Shown: positions 8,997 through 17,904 of the stretch, piece after piece
Position numbering within the stretch: the first letter of the stretch is position 1
Layout: each line of letters opens with the position of its first letter
Assembly (NCBI GenBank): GCA_963718635.1
Contig: OY970367.1
Coordinates: 4,030,001 to 4,094,000 of the forward strand
DNA: 64,000 nt
DNA from: JAIOQJ01 sp963718635
Lineage (GTDB): Bacteria > Planctomycetota > Planctomycetia > Gemmatales > Gemmataceae
Direction of reading: 5' to 3'
Program-made: the position numbers and the translations under genes
The notes under the pieces: generated by a model
Database searches by the model: none
What the model was told of the DNA's origin: nothing
What the model saw: only the letters and a program-made list of their open reading frames with translations

Positions 8997-9288
8997 TATC
9001 TCCAGCCCAATGACAAAGTCTTTGCGAAAGATACGCTGGGCGACGAAACCAGGGCGTCCAGAAATGCTTTAAGAGCCAACGATTTCGCCGTGCGCGCGTC
9101 ACGTGCTTCCGCCACCAAATAGGATGCCTAAAGTTTGCTCAAAACGTCGGTGAGCATTTTAAGTCACGGTATGGACGGTAAAGGTATTCAACGACGAGGC
9201 CATTTTATTCGTAGGACAACCGTCTCGGTTGTCCGTCAAACGGGACAACCGAGACGCCTGTCCTACGAATAGACAACCCGCTCAACCT
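8997..9288. other. Spacer with one palindromic repeat
   Basis: About 290 bases upstream of the HEPN gene. Apart from the repeat listed separately I find no reading frame or motif that supports a gene. The HEPN promoter would lie here. Confidence 0.4.
9211..9266. repeat. Intergenic palindromic repeat, GGACAACCG family, copy 2
   Basis: Nearly the same 56 bases as the copy at 7742-7797, including the loop GTCAAACG, with a two-base change near the end of the second arm (GACGCCTGTCC). It lies just downstream of the large repeat-protein gene and could act as its transcription end. Confidence 0.85.
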
Positions 9289-9945
9289 TTATCGCTTCGC
9301 CCCCGGCGTTTGGTTGCCCGAGACTTCGTCGGTGAAGCGGCGGTAGGACTCGGTAAAGCCAGGCGGGGCGACGAACTTGCCGCCGGCGTTGGCGGCGCCT
9401 CCGTCTTTGGGTTCTAGCTTTACGCGCTCGGGGCCTTTGGTCAAAACCGAGGGGCCTTTCTCGCGCGGGAACGGCAATTCGTTCTTTTCGACGGCTTCGA
9501 TCTGTTGGTTCAATGCTGCCATTCGTTTGGCGAGCTTAGCCTGATAATCCTTCAATTGGGCATCGGTCCAGCCGAGCCGTTTTTTCAGTTCTTCATTGCT
9601 CGTGTTGTTCTTGAATTGCTCCAGAATCAGTTCTCCCGCTTTCGCGCGATTCTTCAAGTCGGCCAGGGAGCCCGGTGGCGCTTTCTCTTCAGTGTTTTCC
9701 GCCGAGGTCTTGCCATCGTGCTTGGCCGTGTTGTCCGTTTGCTTGCCCGGCTCTTTGCCATCTTTCTTGGCAAGCTGGTTGCGCAAATCTTTCAACTTGT
9801 CGCTGTTATCTTTGCCATCCTTCTTTGCTTGATCGATCATCTCGTCGAGCTTCTTCGCCAGTGCATCGCGCTTGGCGGGATCGCCCATGATGTCATCAAG
9901 CTTGCGCTGGGCCTCCTGCGCTTCGCCCGCGTCTTTACTCTGCAA
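9289..9945 (-). CDS. C-terminal part of the KEQ-repeat membrane protein (other frame)
   Basis: 218 residues from a TTG, but the frame is open and protein-like back to 10030, directly at the stop of the 1314-residue gene. It continues the same repeat: EKLANQLQSKD, then EAQRKLDDIMGDPAKRDALAKK, like LAKDLNSGD and AAQEKLQDLLKDP in the larger frame. The last 90 residues (GGKFVAPPGFTESYRRFTDE) match the usual C-terminal end of such planctomycete proteins, predicted to end with a YRR-F segment. One added base at about 10030 joins both frames into a 1561-residue protein. Confidence 0.75.
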   Translation of the reverse strand: MQSKDAGEAQEAQRKLDDIMGDPAKRDALAKKLDEMIDQAKKDGKDNSDKLKDLRNQLAKKDGKEPGKQTDNTAKHDGKTSAENTEEKAPPGSLADLKNRAKAGELILEQFKNNTSNEELKKRLGWTDAQLKDYQAKLAKRMAALNQQIEAVEKNELPFPREKGPSVLTKGPERVKLEPKDGGAANAGGKFVAPPGFTESYRRFTDEVSGNQTPGAKR

Positions 9946-10028
9946 CTGGTTTGCCAGCTTCTCGGCCTCCTTGGCGTCTATCTTGGCGGCCTCTTGTTTC
10001 TTCGCTTCGCTCTTGGCGTTATCTGCTT

Positions 10029-13000
10029 TTACTTGCGCAGCGCCTGGTCGATCTTCTTGGCCGTGTCGGGATTATCCTTTTTAACTTTGTCTAATTCGTC
10101 CTTCACTGCTTGCTGGTTCTTCGGATCCTTCAGCAAATCCTGAAGCTTTTCTTGCGCTGCCTTCTGCTTCCCGGGATCGCCGCTGTTTAGGTCTTTAGCC
10201 AACTGCGCCAGGTCTTCCTTTTTCGGCCGAGGATTATCCTTGCCATCTTTTTTGGCCAGGTTGTCCTCCGCCTTCTTCAGCGCATCATCGATGTTCTTGG
10301 CCGTGGCCGGATCGTCCTTTTTAATTTTGTTCAACTCGTCTTTCACCGCCTGTTGCTTCTTGGGGTCATTCAACATGTCTTGGAGTTTTTCCTGGGCCGC
10401 TTTTTGCTTGCCGGCATCGCCGCTCTTCAAGTCATTAGCTAGTTGGCCCACTTCTTCCTTCTGCTTCTTCTCGGCCTTCGCCTGTTGGTCCTGCCGCTGC
10501 TGCTGGACGGCATTGTCGATCTTTTGCATCGCCTGATCAAACTGCTCTTTCTTCTTTTCGTCCTTGATGCCATCGCGGACCTTGTCGATCTGCTCTTTCG
10601 CCTGAGCCTGCGAAGCCGGGTCGCCGTCGGCCTTTTTCATGGCGTTTTCGAGATCCTTTTGCGCTTGGTCGCGTTCTTCCTTTTTGTCGCTCGTTAGCTT
10701 GTTGGCGAACTTTTCAATGTCCTCGGGCTTAGGCAAAGGCTGCTGATTTTTGGGGTCGCTTTTGGCAGTCTTGTCCTTCATCTCCTGCATTGATCGATCA
10801 AAGTTTTTCTGCTCCTGCGGATCTTTGATGTTGTTGCGGATGTCGTCCAGTTGCTTCTGAACCTTGTCGTGCTGTTTCGGGTCGTTCAGCTTCTTTTCGA
10901 GCTGCTCCTGGGCATCCTTCTTTTCCTGTTCGTTTTCCTTGCCTAACTTCTTTGCCAACTTATCGACGTCCTCTTCTTCCTTGCGCTGCGGCTGGGGTTC
11001 GGAGGTACCGTTGCCATCCTTCTTCTTCAGATTGTTGCGCGACAAAGTGTTTGCATCGTCCAACTTCTTCTTTTTGTCCGGGTCCTTGGTGTCGTTTGCC
11101 AATTGCTGCAATTGCCGATCGACATCATCGCGTGTCTTTTGATTCTGCAGTTCCTTTTCAATCTCCTTCTGCCCCTGCTGACGGGTTTCGGGATCGTCGC
11201 TCTTCGCTTTATCGGCAGCGTTCTTCACGCGCTCTTCGCGCTGCAAGTTCTCGGTCTCTTTCTGAATGTCCTTCATCGCCTGGTCAAAATCTCGCTTCTC
11301 TTCATCGTCGAGTTTGTTGCGATGTTCGTCTATTTTGTTCTGCTGCTCCTGAGGCTTTGGCGGATTTTTCTTCGCTTCCTCCATCGATTGACGGATTTGC
11401 TCGCGCGCCTGTTCGCGTTCTTTCGGATCATCGCTCTTCAGCTTGTCGGCAATGTCCTTAAAGTCTTCGGGTTTGGGTGAAGGGTTTGGCTGCATGTCGC
11501 TCCCCTTGCCGCCATCGTTCTTGGGTTCGGCCTTTGGCAGCGGCTCTTTGCCGCCGTCAGCCTTTTTCTCTTGCTGCTTGCCGTCAGGGCTTTTGCCGCC
11601 GTCCGCTTTTTTCTCTTCCTGTTTGCTGTCAGGGTTCTTCGAGGGCTCTTTAGACCCGTCCGTCTTTTTCTCTTCTTGTTTGCCGTCGGGCGTCATCGGC
11701 TTGGTATTCTGTTCGCCGGCGCCTCCCTTCGCATTCGGGTTGTTTTGGTTCAGTGCCTGTTGAACTTTTTCATCGTCTTTCTTGGCGTCCGGGTCGTCCG
11801 GAGTTTGCTGAGGGTTCGGCATAGGGTCGCCGTCGGCAGCCCCACCTTCCTGGGGTGGGTTGCCGTCTTTCTTTTGTTCGTCGGGTTGACCTTTGCCGCC
11901 TTGTTGATTTTGTTGCGGATCGCCCTGTTGCGGTTGCTGCTTGGCCTCGCGCTTCTCTTGTGCGTTTTTCCGGTCTTGCTGTTGCTCGTGCTTCTGCTGT
12001 TCCTGCTGCCGTTGTTGCTGCTCCTTCTGCACCTGTTCCGGCTTCTTCTGGATCGGCGCGATGATGCGTATCTGTTTGGGAAGCGATGTGCCGTGATTGG
12101 GCCCGGGCGGCACGTCGCAGTTGTCGATCGCTTCAAGCCAATATTCGATCACCATATCGGGCTGAAGTTCGAAGCCAGCGCCGGCGGCCCCGTCCGGTTT
12201 CACTTTGGCCAATTCAACGAAATCCTTGTAGTCGATTTTCGTGGGGTAGCTGCCATCGGCTACGCGTTTGAACGACTGACCGCCGCGATAAGGTTTCATC
12301 GCCAACGGCTTCGGCACGCCGGGCGAAATTAACTGCATACGCAGATTCATTTTGTCGATGCCGATATCGTCCGTCGCTTCGCCTTCAACTTGTAATGTCC
12401 CATTGGCCGGGAGATCGACCGATTGCTGTTCGGGCTTGGTGATGACGACCTGCGGCTTCTCATCCGAGAGCACTCGCACGTTGAAAACTCGCGGCTCAGC
12501 GTCGGCTTCACCGGTGGCCGGCGTAAGCTCCACCCGATAGGCGCCATCCTTCTCTAGCGGAGGCAGCACAAATTTGACTTGCATCGGCTTGGCGGGATCA
12601 ACGATCCCTTCCACTGCTTTTTCGTGGCCGGGAAATTCGATCTTCGCCTTCTTAACCGGTCGGTTAGCATGGGCGAGCAGCGTGACCACCGTGCCTCGCA
12701 TCGCTTCCAGATGAGGCTCTTTGCGCGTAACCGTTTCCGATGCAAACCGAAGGTAAGCGGGATAATTGAAAGTTACGTCATAGTTCAGATACAACGGCTT
12801 CGGATCGATGAGCGACATGCGATAGCGTTGCGGGTCGGGATTCTTGTCGCCATCCGAAGTGATGAAGCGGATTCGATAACGGCTGTTGCGCAGCATCGAA
12901 AAACGAAAGCGGATGGCCTCGGCGTTGTCATCCAGCAGTTGCCCCGCGATGGCTTCCGGCTGTCCTTCAATTTCGATGTTGCCCGACTTCACGGGCCTGT

Positions 13001-13973
13001 TAGTGAATGCCGTGAGCGTCACTGTTGTACCGTAGTAGCCAACGAGATTGGGGTCTTCCGTCTTCAGCGGCTCGAGTTGTTTGTACTCGGGGTAGGCATA
13101 CTCGACCGACCAGCCGGTGAACTGCGGAATGATCCGGACCTTCACTTCGTAATCGGGCGATTGCGTGTTGCCCGCAAGCAATTTGTAATGGAAGCCGTTG
13201 CGCGTTTGCTTGGCCGGCACCGTGATCGAAAATAGCCGTTTTTGGCCTTCGACCGGCTCGAGGGGCCTTTCTTCGAAGTTCGCCGGGTCATCGGCATTGA
13301 ACCACAGGCGAACTCGAGCGTGATCGCGCTCGGCCGGGGCGGGGATGCGTCCGTTCAACTCAACTTCAACGTGGAACTCCTCGCCCTGCAAAATCGTGAT
13401 GTTGCCCTCTTTGGGCGAACGCAGAGCGAGCGAGGTCCGCGTCGGCGGCAGCAAAGCCACAACGAGCGCTGCGACAAAAAAGAACGCGGCTACGCCCGCC
13501 AGCCAGAGAATCTGGCGCTTTTGCAGAACGCGGTTTAAATCGACATGTTTGAGGTCCTTGGCCGCGCGTACGCCGATGGCTGTTTTTACTGAGCCGGGAA
13601 TTTTCTCATCGTCTTTCAGGTCGACATAATTGATCACGCTGTTTTTGGAGCCGGCCATCGAGGTTTCAACACGGCGCGCTGCATAAAACGGGTTGATCTG
13701 CCGACGGCTCGGGCGATAGAGCGTTACGTAGATAAAGCCGGCAGCGCTGGCGAGATAAAGGCCGACAACTGCCCATACCGTTCCCGCAGGCGTCTCGATC
13801 GATCGATCGACCAGCAATACGACGAGTAGAAAAGCAAGCGAGCCGATGAGAAGAAACAAGCCGGTTGAAAACCAATCGAGGACGCGAATGTGCTGACGGG
13901 CTCGCTCGATCTGTTTTTCAACGAACTCTTCTTGCTTGCTGATCGGACTTGGAGACTCAAGTAAAGCTGGCAT
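10029..13973 (-). CDS. DUF4175-like membrane protein with long KEQ-rich tandem repeats
   Basis: 1314 residues. The N-terminus holds two membrane helices around 37-60 and 66-86 and a third at about 155-178, followed by a large extracytoplasmic part with several beta-sandwich domains (about 190-610). Then comes a Gln/Lys/Pro-rich low-complexity stretch (QQQRQQEQQKHEQQQ, DGKQ-EEKK units) and at least six copies of a helical repeat of about 75-85 residues with consensus LAxxLKSxDxxxxxxAQExL, then DPKxxxxVKxxLDxI. The frame stops at 10029 in the middle of a repeat; the expected rest lies in another frame at 9289-10028. Probably an envelope protein. No enzymatic motif is seen. Confidence 0.85.
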   Translation of the reverse strand: MPALLESPSPISKQEEFVEKQIERARQHIRVLDWFSTGLFLLIGSLAFLLVVLLVDRSIETPAGTVWAVVGLYLASAAGFIYVTLYRPSRRQINPFYAARRVETSMAGSKNSVINYVDLKDDEKIPGSVKTAIGVRAAKDLKHVDLNRVLQKRQILWLAGVAAFFFVAALVVALLPPTRTSLALRSPKEGNITILQGEEFHVEVELNGRIPAPAERDHARVRLWFNADDPANFEERPLEPVEGQKRLFSITVPAKQTRNGFHYKLLAGNTQSPDYEVKVRIIPQFTGWSVEYAYPEYKQLEPLKTEDPNLVGYYGTTVTLTAFTNRPVKSGNIEIEGQPEAIAGQLLDDNAEAIRFRFSMLRNSRYRIRFITSDGDKNPDPQRYRMSLIDPKPLYLNYDVTFNYPAYLRFASETVTRKEPHLEAMRGTVVTLLAHANRPVKKAKIEFPGHEKAVEGIVDPAKPMQVKFVLPPLEKDGAYRVELTPATGEADAEPRVFNVRVLSDEKPQVVITKPEQQSVDLPANGTLQVEGEATDDIGIDKMNLRMQLISPGVPKPLAMKPYRGGQSFKRVADGSYPTKIDYKDFVELAKVKPDGAAGAGFELQPDMVIEYWLEAIDNCDVPPGPNHGTSLPKQIRIIAPIQKKPEQVQKEQQQRQQEQQKHEQQQDRKNAQEKREAKQQPQQGDPQQNQQGGKGQPDEQKKDGNPPQEGGAADGDPMPNPQQTPDDPDAKKDDEKVQQALNQNNPNAKGGAGEQNTKPMTPDGKQEEKKTDGSKEPSKNPDSKQEEKKADGGKSPDGKQQEKKADGGKEPLPKAEPKNDGGKGSDMQPNPSPKPEDFKDIADKLKSDDPKEREQAREQIRQSMEEAKKNPPKPQEQQNKIDEHRNKLDDEEKRDFDQAMKDIQKETENLQREERVKNAADKAKSDDPETRQQGQKEIEKELQNQKTRDDVDRQLQQLANDTKDPDKKKKLDDANTLSRNNLKKKDGNGTSEPQPQRKEEEDVDKLAKKLGKENEQEKKDAQEQLEKKLNDPKQHDKVQKQLDDIRNNIKDPQEQKNFDRSMQEMKDKTAKSDPKNQQPLPKPEDIEKFANKLTSDKKEERDQAQKDLENAMKKADGDPASQAQAKEQIDKVRDGIKDEKKKEQFDQAMQKIDNAVQQQRQDQQAKAEKKQKEEVGQLANDLKSGDAGKQKAAQEKLQDMLNDPKKQQAVKDELNKIKKDDPATAKNIDDALKKAEDNLAKKDGKDNPRPKKEDLAQLAKDLNSGDPGKQKAAQEKLQDLLKDPKNQQAVKDELDKVKKDNPDTAKKIDQALRK

Positions 13974-14072
13974 GAACAGGCTCCCAGGAATCGGGAAACG
14001 ACATCACTCTAGTATATCGCATCCAGCAGGAGATAGCGCGGGCTAAACCTTACACAACATACGCCCGCGCTT

Positions 14073-14113
14073 CCCACCCTCCCCCCGGCTTTGCGGGGGG
14101 AGGGCAGGGTGGG
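14073..14113. repeat. GC-rich hairpin, CCCTCCCCC/GGGGGAGGG family
   Basis: Arms CCCTCCCCCC and GGGGGGAGGG around GGCTTTGC form a very stable hairpin just upstream of the large repeat-protein gene. A closely related hairpin lies at 61298-61329. It is an interspersed repeat that could also stop transcription. Confidence 0.7.
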
Positions 14114-14165
14114 GGGAAAGGCTGCGAATGTTGCCGCGGTTGTTGATGGGTGAACAGGCCTCACC

Positions 14166-14552
14166 TTGCAAAACGACTAGACAGGATTAACAGGATGTAC
14201 AGGATAAGAAAGGATGCACCCATCCTGTAATTCCTGTCCATCCTGTCGAAGAAACTCCCGTGCGCAGGTCGGTTTTGGCAAATGGATGGCTCGCCCCGCG
14301 CTGCTCTGGCCTCCCCATTGCAAAATGATTAGACAGGATTAACAGGATGTACAGGATAAGAAAGGATGCACCCATCCTGTAACTCCTGTCCATCCTGTCG
14401 AAGAAACTCCCGTGCGCGGGTCGGTTTTGGTAAATGGATGGCTCGCCCCGCCCTGCTCTGGCGTCCCCCTTGCAAAATGATTGGACAGGATTAATAGGAT
14501 GTACAGGATAAGAAAGGATGCACCCATCCTGTAACGCCTGTCCATCCTGTCG
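14166..14552. repeat. Tandem array of a 152-bp unit (about 2.5 copies)
   Basis: Units start at 14166, 14318 and 14470, each with TTGCAAAA followed by GACAGGATTAACAGGATGTA and, 45 bases on, CATCCTGTAACTCCTGTCC. The period is exactly 152 bases. Each unit contains a hairpin between the AGGAT-rich and ATCCT-rich parts. Short frames on the minus strand inside it (68 residues each) are copies of one another and are not regarded as genes. The array fills most of a 670-base gap between two genes. Confidence 0.9.
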
Positions 14553-14645
14553 CAGTCGGCGCGGGTTCGCTCGATTCGCGCTCGCTTAGCTTGCTATTAA
14601 TAAGACGTGACAGGTCTCGGTAACGTTTGCGCTCGCAGCCAAGCT

Positions 14646-15686
14646 TCAGTTCACATTGCACTTCGGAAGTGCCGTTTTCAATTTTTGACGGCCGTCTTCG
14701 GTGACTTTCGTACCCGATAAGTTCAGATTCTGCAGGCTTTTCAAGGCCGCTAGATCGCTGATGGCGTTATCGGTTATCTCGTTGTCTGAGAGATCGAGGC
14801 TTTCGAGATTGGCTAGTGCGGCCAAGTGTTTGATACCGGCGCCGGTGATTTTTGTATTGCTCAATTGAATTTCCGTAAGCTTTTTGAGGCCTGCCATTTC
14901 GCGAAGCCCCTCATCGCTTGCCTGACTCCCCGAAAGATCGAGAAAATTCAGGCTACCGAGAGAAGGCAAATCTTTCAGGCCGATTCCGGTGACTTCTGTT
15001 TGAGAAAGCTCCAAGCTCTTGAGGGATTTCAGGCCGGCCAGTTCCTTCAAACCGGCATCCGTGATTTCAGTAGAGCCGAGATAGAGATGTTGAAGTTGTT
15101 CGAGCATGCCAACCTGCCGAAGGGCTGCATCCGTCACTTTCTTGGACGATAATTTTACTTTGACAAGCCCTTTGCATGCGGCCACTTCTTTGACACCGAC
15201 ATTTGTCAAGTTTGGACAAAAGCTGCGCAATTCACGCAGGCGTTTCAGTTTACTCAAGTCTTTGAATCCCACATCGGTCAATTTTTCAGAACTAACACTG
15301 ATAGATTCGAGGTCTTCAAGTGCAAGCAACTTCTGGAATTGCGCATCGGTAAATGGCGTCTTATAAAGCGAAAGGACTTTGAGATTTTTCAGTTTGACCA
15401 ATTCCGCCACGACTTCATCGGAAATCTCTTTCGAACTGAGAGCAAGGTTGGTCAGCTTTGTGAGAGTCGCTAATTCTTTCAAAACTTCAACGGTCGCGCC
15501 ATCATTGAACAGGCTGACGCGAATAATCGACGCGCCGGCGCCCTTTTGATCGCGGCCGATGTCGCCGCCATTGGACAGTGTCTTTTTCAGAAAAGCTGCG
15601 ACTCGGTCGTCGTTCTCGTCGGCTCGCAAGGGGAAGGCGGAAAGAGAAAGCAGCAAGAGAGAGACAAAGAGGGAAAATCGCAACAT
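14646..15686 (-). CDS. Secreted leucine-rich-repeat protein
   Basis: 346 residues from the ATG at 15686; the frame begins 12 codons earlier, but MLRFSLFVSLLLLSLSAFPL is a clear signal peptide start. After it come about ten LRRs of 23-24 residues with the F-box/RNase-inhibitor-like pattern LxxLxLSxTxITDxGLKxLAx, for instance LQHLYLGSTEITDAGLKELA. The family serves as a protein-binding scaffold and is common in planctomycetes. It resembles the LRR blocks of the kinase at 2275-6129. It stands alone with a 100-base gap on each side. Confidence 0.88.
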   Translation of the reverse strand: MLRFSLFVSLLLLSLSAFPLRADENDDRVAAFLKKTLSNGGDIGRDQKGAGASIIRVSLFNDGATVEVLKELATLTKLTNLALSSKEISDEVVAELVKLKNLKVLSLYKTPFTDAQFQKLLALEDLESISVSSEKLTDVGFKDLSKLKRLRELRSFCPNLTNVGVKEVAACKGLVKVKLSSKKVTDAALRQVGMLEQLQHLYLGSTEITDAGLKELAGLKSLKSLELSQTEVTGIGLKDLPSLGSLNFLDLSGSQASDEGLREMAGLKKLTEIQLSNTKITGAGIKHLAALANLESLDLSDNEITDNAISDLAALKSLQNLNLSGTKVTEDGRQKLKTALPKCNVN

Positions 15687-15849
15687 GGCCGCACCTTGAC
15701 TGGGTGTAAAAAACGGAAGCAATTTCGTTGTATTCCGAATGAGGTGAGCGGGCTAACGTGTTTTGTTCGCGCATCGAAGTAATTTAGCTGCGTAACCGGA
15801 GATGAATTGTAGTGAGCCTGCGAAATGCGCAGAGGTGGGTTTCTACGGA

Positions 15850-16015
15850 CTCCCTTGCTTGCGCGTCGGGCTCGGGAATGGCGTCGGGCTCGGGAATGGC
15901 GTCGGGCTCGGGAATGGCGTCGGGCTCGGGAATGGTGGAACTCCCTTGCTTGCGCGTCGGGCTCGGGAACGACGTCGGGCTCGGGAATGGTGGAACTCCC
16001 TTGCTTGCGCGTTGG
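15850..16015. repeat. Tandem 18-bp repeats (GGGCTCGGGAATGGCGTC)
   Basis: Four to six near-exact copies of GGCGTCGGGCTCGGGAAT are interspersed with three copies of CTCCCTTGCTTGCGCGT. Read in either direction they give repetitive frames (for example PEPDAIPEPDA) that are repeat artefacts. The CTTGCTTGCGC element recurs near 49060-49166 and 60179-60253. Confidence 0.85.
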
Positions 16016-16032
16016 TCTTGCAAACGCATCCT

Positions 16033-16674
16033 TTATCCCCGATGCGAATGCAGCGCCCACGACGACCAGAGGCAGAGGCCGAAGAGAACGCGCAGACCCG
16101 CTTGCACCGACATCCACCAGAGGTTGCGCGTCAGCAAACCTTTGCCTTCTTCTAAGGCTTTGCGCACTTCGATATCAACGATCTTGCGCGGATTGACGAA
16201 CCCGAACGTGGCGACGCGAACCAGCGGAGCCTTCCAGGAAGTGAGCCAATGCTCGGCTTCGTCCAGATATTTCTCCGTCTCTTTGCGATCGATCTGGCCC
16301 ACGCGCACCACGAAGTACAAGTCGACGGCAAGCATGGCTGCTGCTGAGACCGCAACAAAGGGCAACAGCCACCATTCATCGAGCAAGTCGCCGAGCGGCA
16401 TTTTAGCCTGCGGCCAGATGAGCCGGGAGCAGATGGCTTGGATCGCGATCAACCCGAGCGCAACGAAAGCGCTGCGAAAAGTAGACCACGTCAGGAACAT
16501 GAGCCAATGTTTTCGAATCTGTTGCAACACCTTCGGCCAACGGCCGGGGATGCTGCGGGCTATCTCGGCTATGTCGCGGTATTGGCCCAAACGGCGGAAT
16601 GTTCCCACCACAAAGATGGCAGTAAGATAGAAAGTGAAGAGCGGAATCAGCTCCAACCGAGCGAGGTCGCCCAT
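16033..16674 (-). CDS. Hypothetical membrane protein
   Basis: 213 residues from the ATG at 16674 (MGDLARLELIPLFTFYLTAI). A frame upstream reaches 16857 but runs into a palindromic repeat, so the later start is preferred; 16761 is also possible. Four hydrophobic segments are visible: LIPLFTFYLTAIFVVGTF, AFVALGLIAIQAI, WLLPFVAVSAAAMLAVDLYF and AGLRVLFGLCLWSSWAL. The family is not recognised. The stop lies within 20 bases of a tandem-repeat block. Confidence 0.6.
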   Translation of the reverse strand: MGDLARLELIPLFTFYLTAIFVVGTFRRLGQYRDIAEIARSIPGRWPKVLQQIRKHWLMFLTWSTFRSAFVALGLIAIQAICSRLIWPQAKMPLGDLLDEWWLLPFVAVSAAAMLAVDLYFVVRVGQIDRKETEKYLDEAEHWLTSWKAPLVRVATFGFVNPRKIVDIEVRKALEEGKGLLTRNLWWMSVQAGLRVLFGLCLWSSWALHSHRG

Positions 16675-16820
16675 TCGTTCGGCCCATATGCGATGAGGAG
16701 GACGTAGCCGTTTAGCGTGGCAGAAGCGCCGCTTCTCAATATTATCGGCCGAATTTGGCATCGAAAACAGGCAAAGTGGTGGGTTGATGAAGTGGTAAGG
16801 GTGCGACAACGGTTTCTGGC

Positions 16821-16882
16821 GAGCGGCGCGGCGTAAGCCCGCCGTGGTTCCGAACACACGGCGGGCTTACGCCGCGCCGCTC
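16821..16882. repeat. Perfect 26-bp inverted repeat
   Basis: Arms of 26 bases (16821-16846 and 16857-16882, starting GAGCGGCGCGGCGTAAGCCC) are exact reverse complements around a 10-base loop. It lies upstream of the membrane-protein gene and belongs to the class of interspersed palindromes in this genome. Confidence 0.9.
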
Positions 16883-16965
16883 AGTGGAAGGACTTTGAAG
16901 ACGTTAGCGGCGACGCGAAACGACTGCGCAGCAGAGCGTTATCGGCAGTGAACGCCGCGAATTCA

Positions 16966-17051
16966 GGGAGCCAGGAGCGTCAGCGACTGGAGTGATGGCT
17001 TTGTAATACGTTTGCTCGGAGTTCTCCGGTCGCCGACGCTCCCGGCTCGCC
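16966..17051. repeat. Palindromic repeat related to the one inside the kinase gene
   Basis: Arms GGGAGCCAGGAGCGTCAGCG (16966) and CGCCGACGCTCCCGGCTCGC (ending 17050) flank about 30 bases. The same sequence family forms residues 371-393 of the kinase gene at 4952-5017. It directly follows msrA. Confidence 0.75.
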
Positions 17052-17064
17052 AAGACTGCTCCTC

Positions 17065-17629
17065 TCACTCGCGCGTCAAAATTTCCGCAAAACGCTTGCG
17101 CAGTTTTTCAATTTTCGGCACGATCACCGCCTGACAATAGCCTTGATCGGGATGGGCGGCGGAAGTACCCCTGGTGATACGCTTCCGCCAGATAGAACCT
17201 GCCTGCGGGGGCCAGCTCCGTGACTACCTCCGACGGCCGTTCGGCATCAGTTCCAAGACTTCGAATGAATTCTTCCGCGAGGTTTTTCTGCTCATCGGAA
17301 TGAAAATAGATCACCGAGCGATACTGTGTGCCGACGTCGGCGCCCTGGCGATTCAGCGTGGTCGGATCGTGTGTTGAAAAGAAGACAGTCAATAGATCGC
17401 GAAAGCTCAGGACCGCCGGATCAAACGTAATGCGCACCACCTCGGCATGGCCTGTACTGCCTCGGCAGACCTGCTCATAAGTCGGGTTTTCCGTTTGTCC
17501 GCCGGCGTAACCCGATTCAACTTGTTTGACGCCGCGCAACATCTCGAAGGCCGCTTCAACGCACCAGAAGCAGCCGCCGCCAAAAGTCGCCGTTTCGAGG
17601 GAAGCCGTCTTGGGAGTTTCGGTGGTCAT
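17065..17629 (-). CDS. msrA: Peptide methionine sulfoxide reductase MsrA (frameshift near the C-terminus)
   Basis: Reduces methionine-S-sulfoxide in proteins. GGGCFWC gives catalytic Cys20; ESGYAGG, STGHAEVV and AYHQGYF are all present. The uninterrupted frame ends at 17108 with an unrelated tail, but one extra base in the GC-rich run at about 17153-17163 hides the normal end: removing it reads HPDQGYCQAVIVPKIEKLRK and stops at 17065, giving a 187-residue protein of normal length including the resolving Cys. The ATG overlaps the stop of the anti-sigma gene by four bases, so msrA is the third gene of a sigma, anti-sigma, msrA operon. Confidence 0.93.
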
Positions 17630-17904
17630 GAAATCGCATTTCCTTCGTGACTTAGCTCTACCAGGCTATTGCCGAGGCGCCACTCTTCGAGCGATTTACG
17701 CAGACGGTTGTCCAACTCAATTGGCAACGGCTCGGCCGGAAGAGCGCGCATCATCTGGATCGATGTCTTGTAGGTTTCGAGATAAGAGTGGCAGGGCGGA
17801 CAATCGCCAATGTGCTGATGGAGAGTGAGCATGTGCAGCTCGGAAAGATCGCCGCCCACGAAATCAATCAATAATTCCGCGACTTCGCGGCACGTCACTT
17901 TCAT
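17626..17904 (-). CDS. Zinc-finger anti-sigma factor (ZAS type)
   Basis: 92 residues. Cys5 and the motif HIGDCPPC (His31, Cys35, Cys38) form the HxxxCxxC zinc site of ZAS anti-sigma factors, which bind ECF sigma factors and often release them on thiol oxidation. No transmembrane helix is present, so it is soluble. The gene overlaps the sigma-factor gene upstream and msrA downstream by four bases each (ATGA). The combination suggests a redox-sensing switch with MsrA as one output. Confidence 0.88.
   Translation of the reverse strand: MKVTCREVAELLIDFVGGDLSELHMLTLHQHIGDCPPCHSYLETYKTSIQMMRALPAEPLPIELDNRLRKSLEEWRLGNSLVELSHEGNAIS

Noticed and set aside
10020..10040. Programmed ribosomal frameshift in the repeat-protein gene
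   Set aside because: The needed shift has no slippery heptamer (the site reads GCGCAAGTAAAAG), and the window has many similar indels, so an error or mutation is likelier.
11571..12332. A 253-residue hydrophobic frame on the plus strand
   Set aside because: It is the complement of the KEQ-rich coding repeats; Leu/Phe runs result from reading Lys/Glu codons backwards.
14187..14545. Two 68-residue frames on the minus strand that are nearly identical
   Set aside because: They are translations of the 152-base tandem repeat and have no protein character.
15850..16015. Regularly spaced repeats that might be a CRISPR array
   Set aside because: Units are 18 bases in tandem without unique spacers, and no cas genes are present.
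15784..16630. Long overlapping frames with repetitive sequences such as PEPDAIPEPDA and ASGSGMASGSGM
   Set aside because: They arise from the 18-base tandem repeat and read into the neighbouring gene on the wrong strand.
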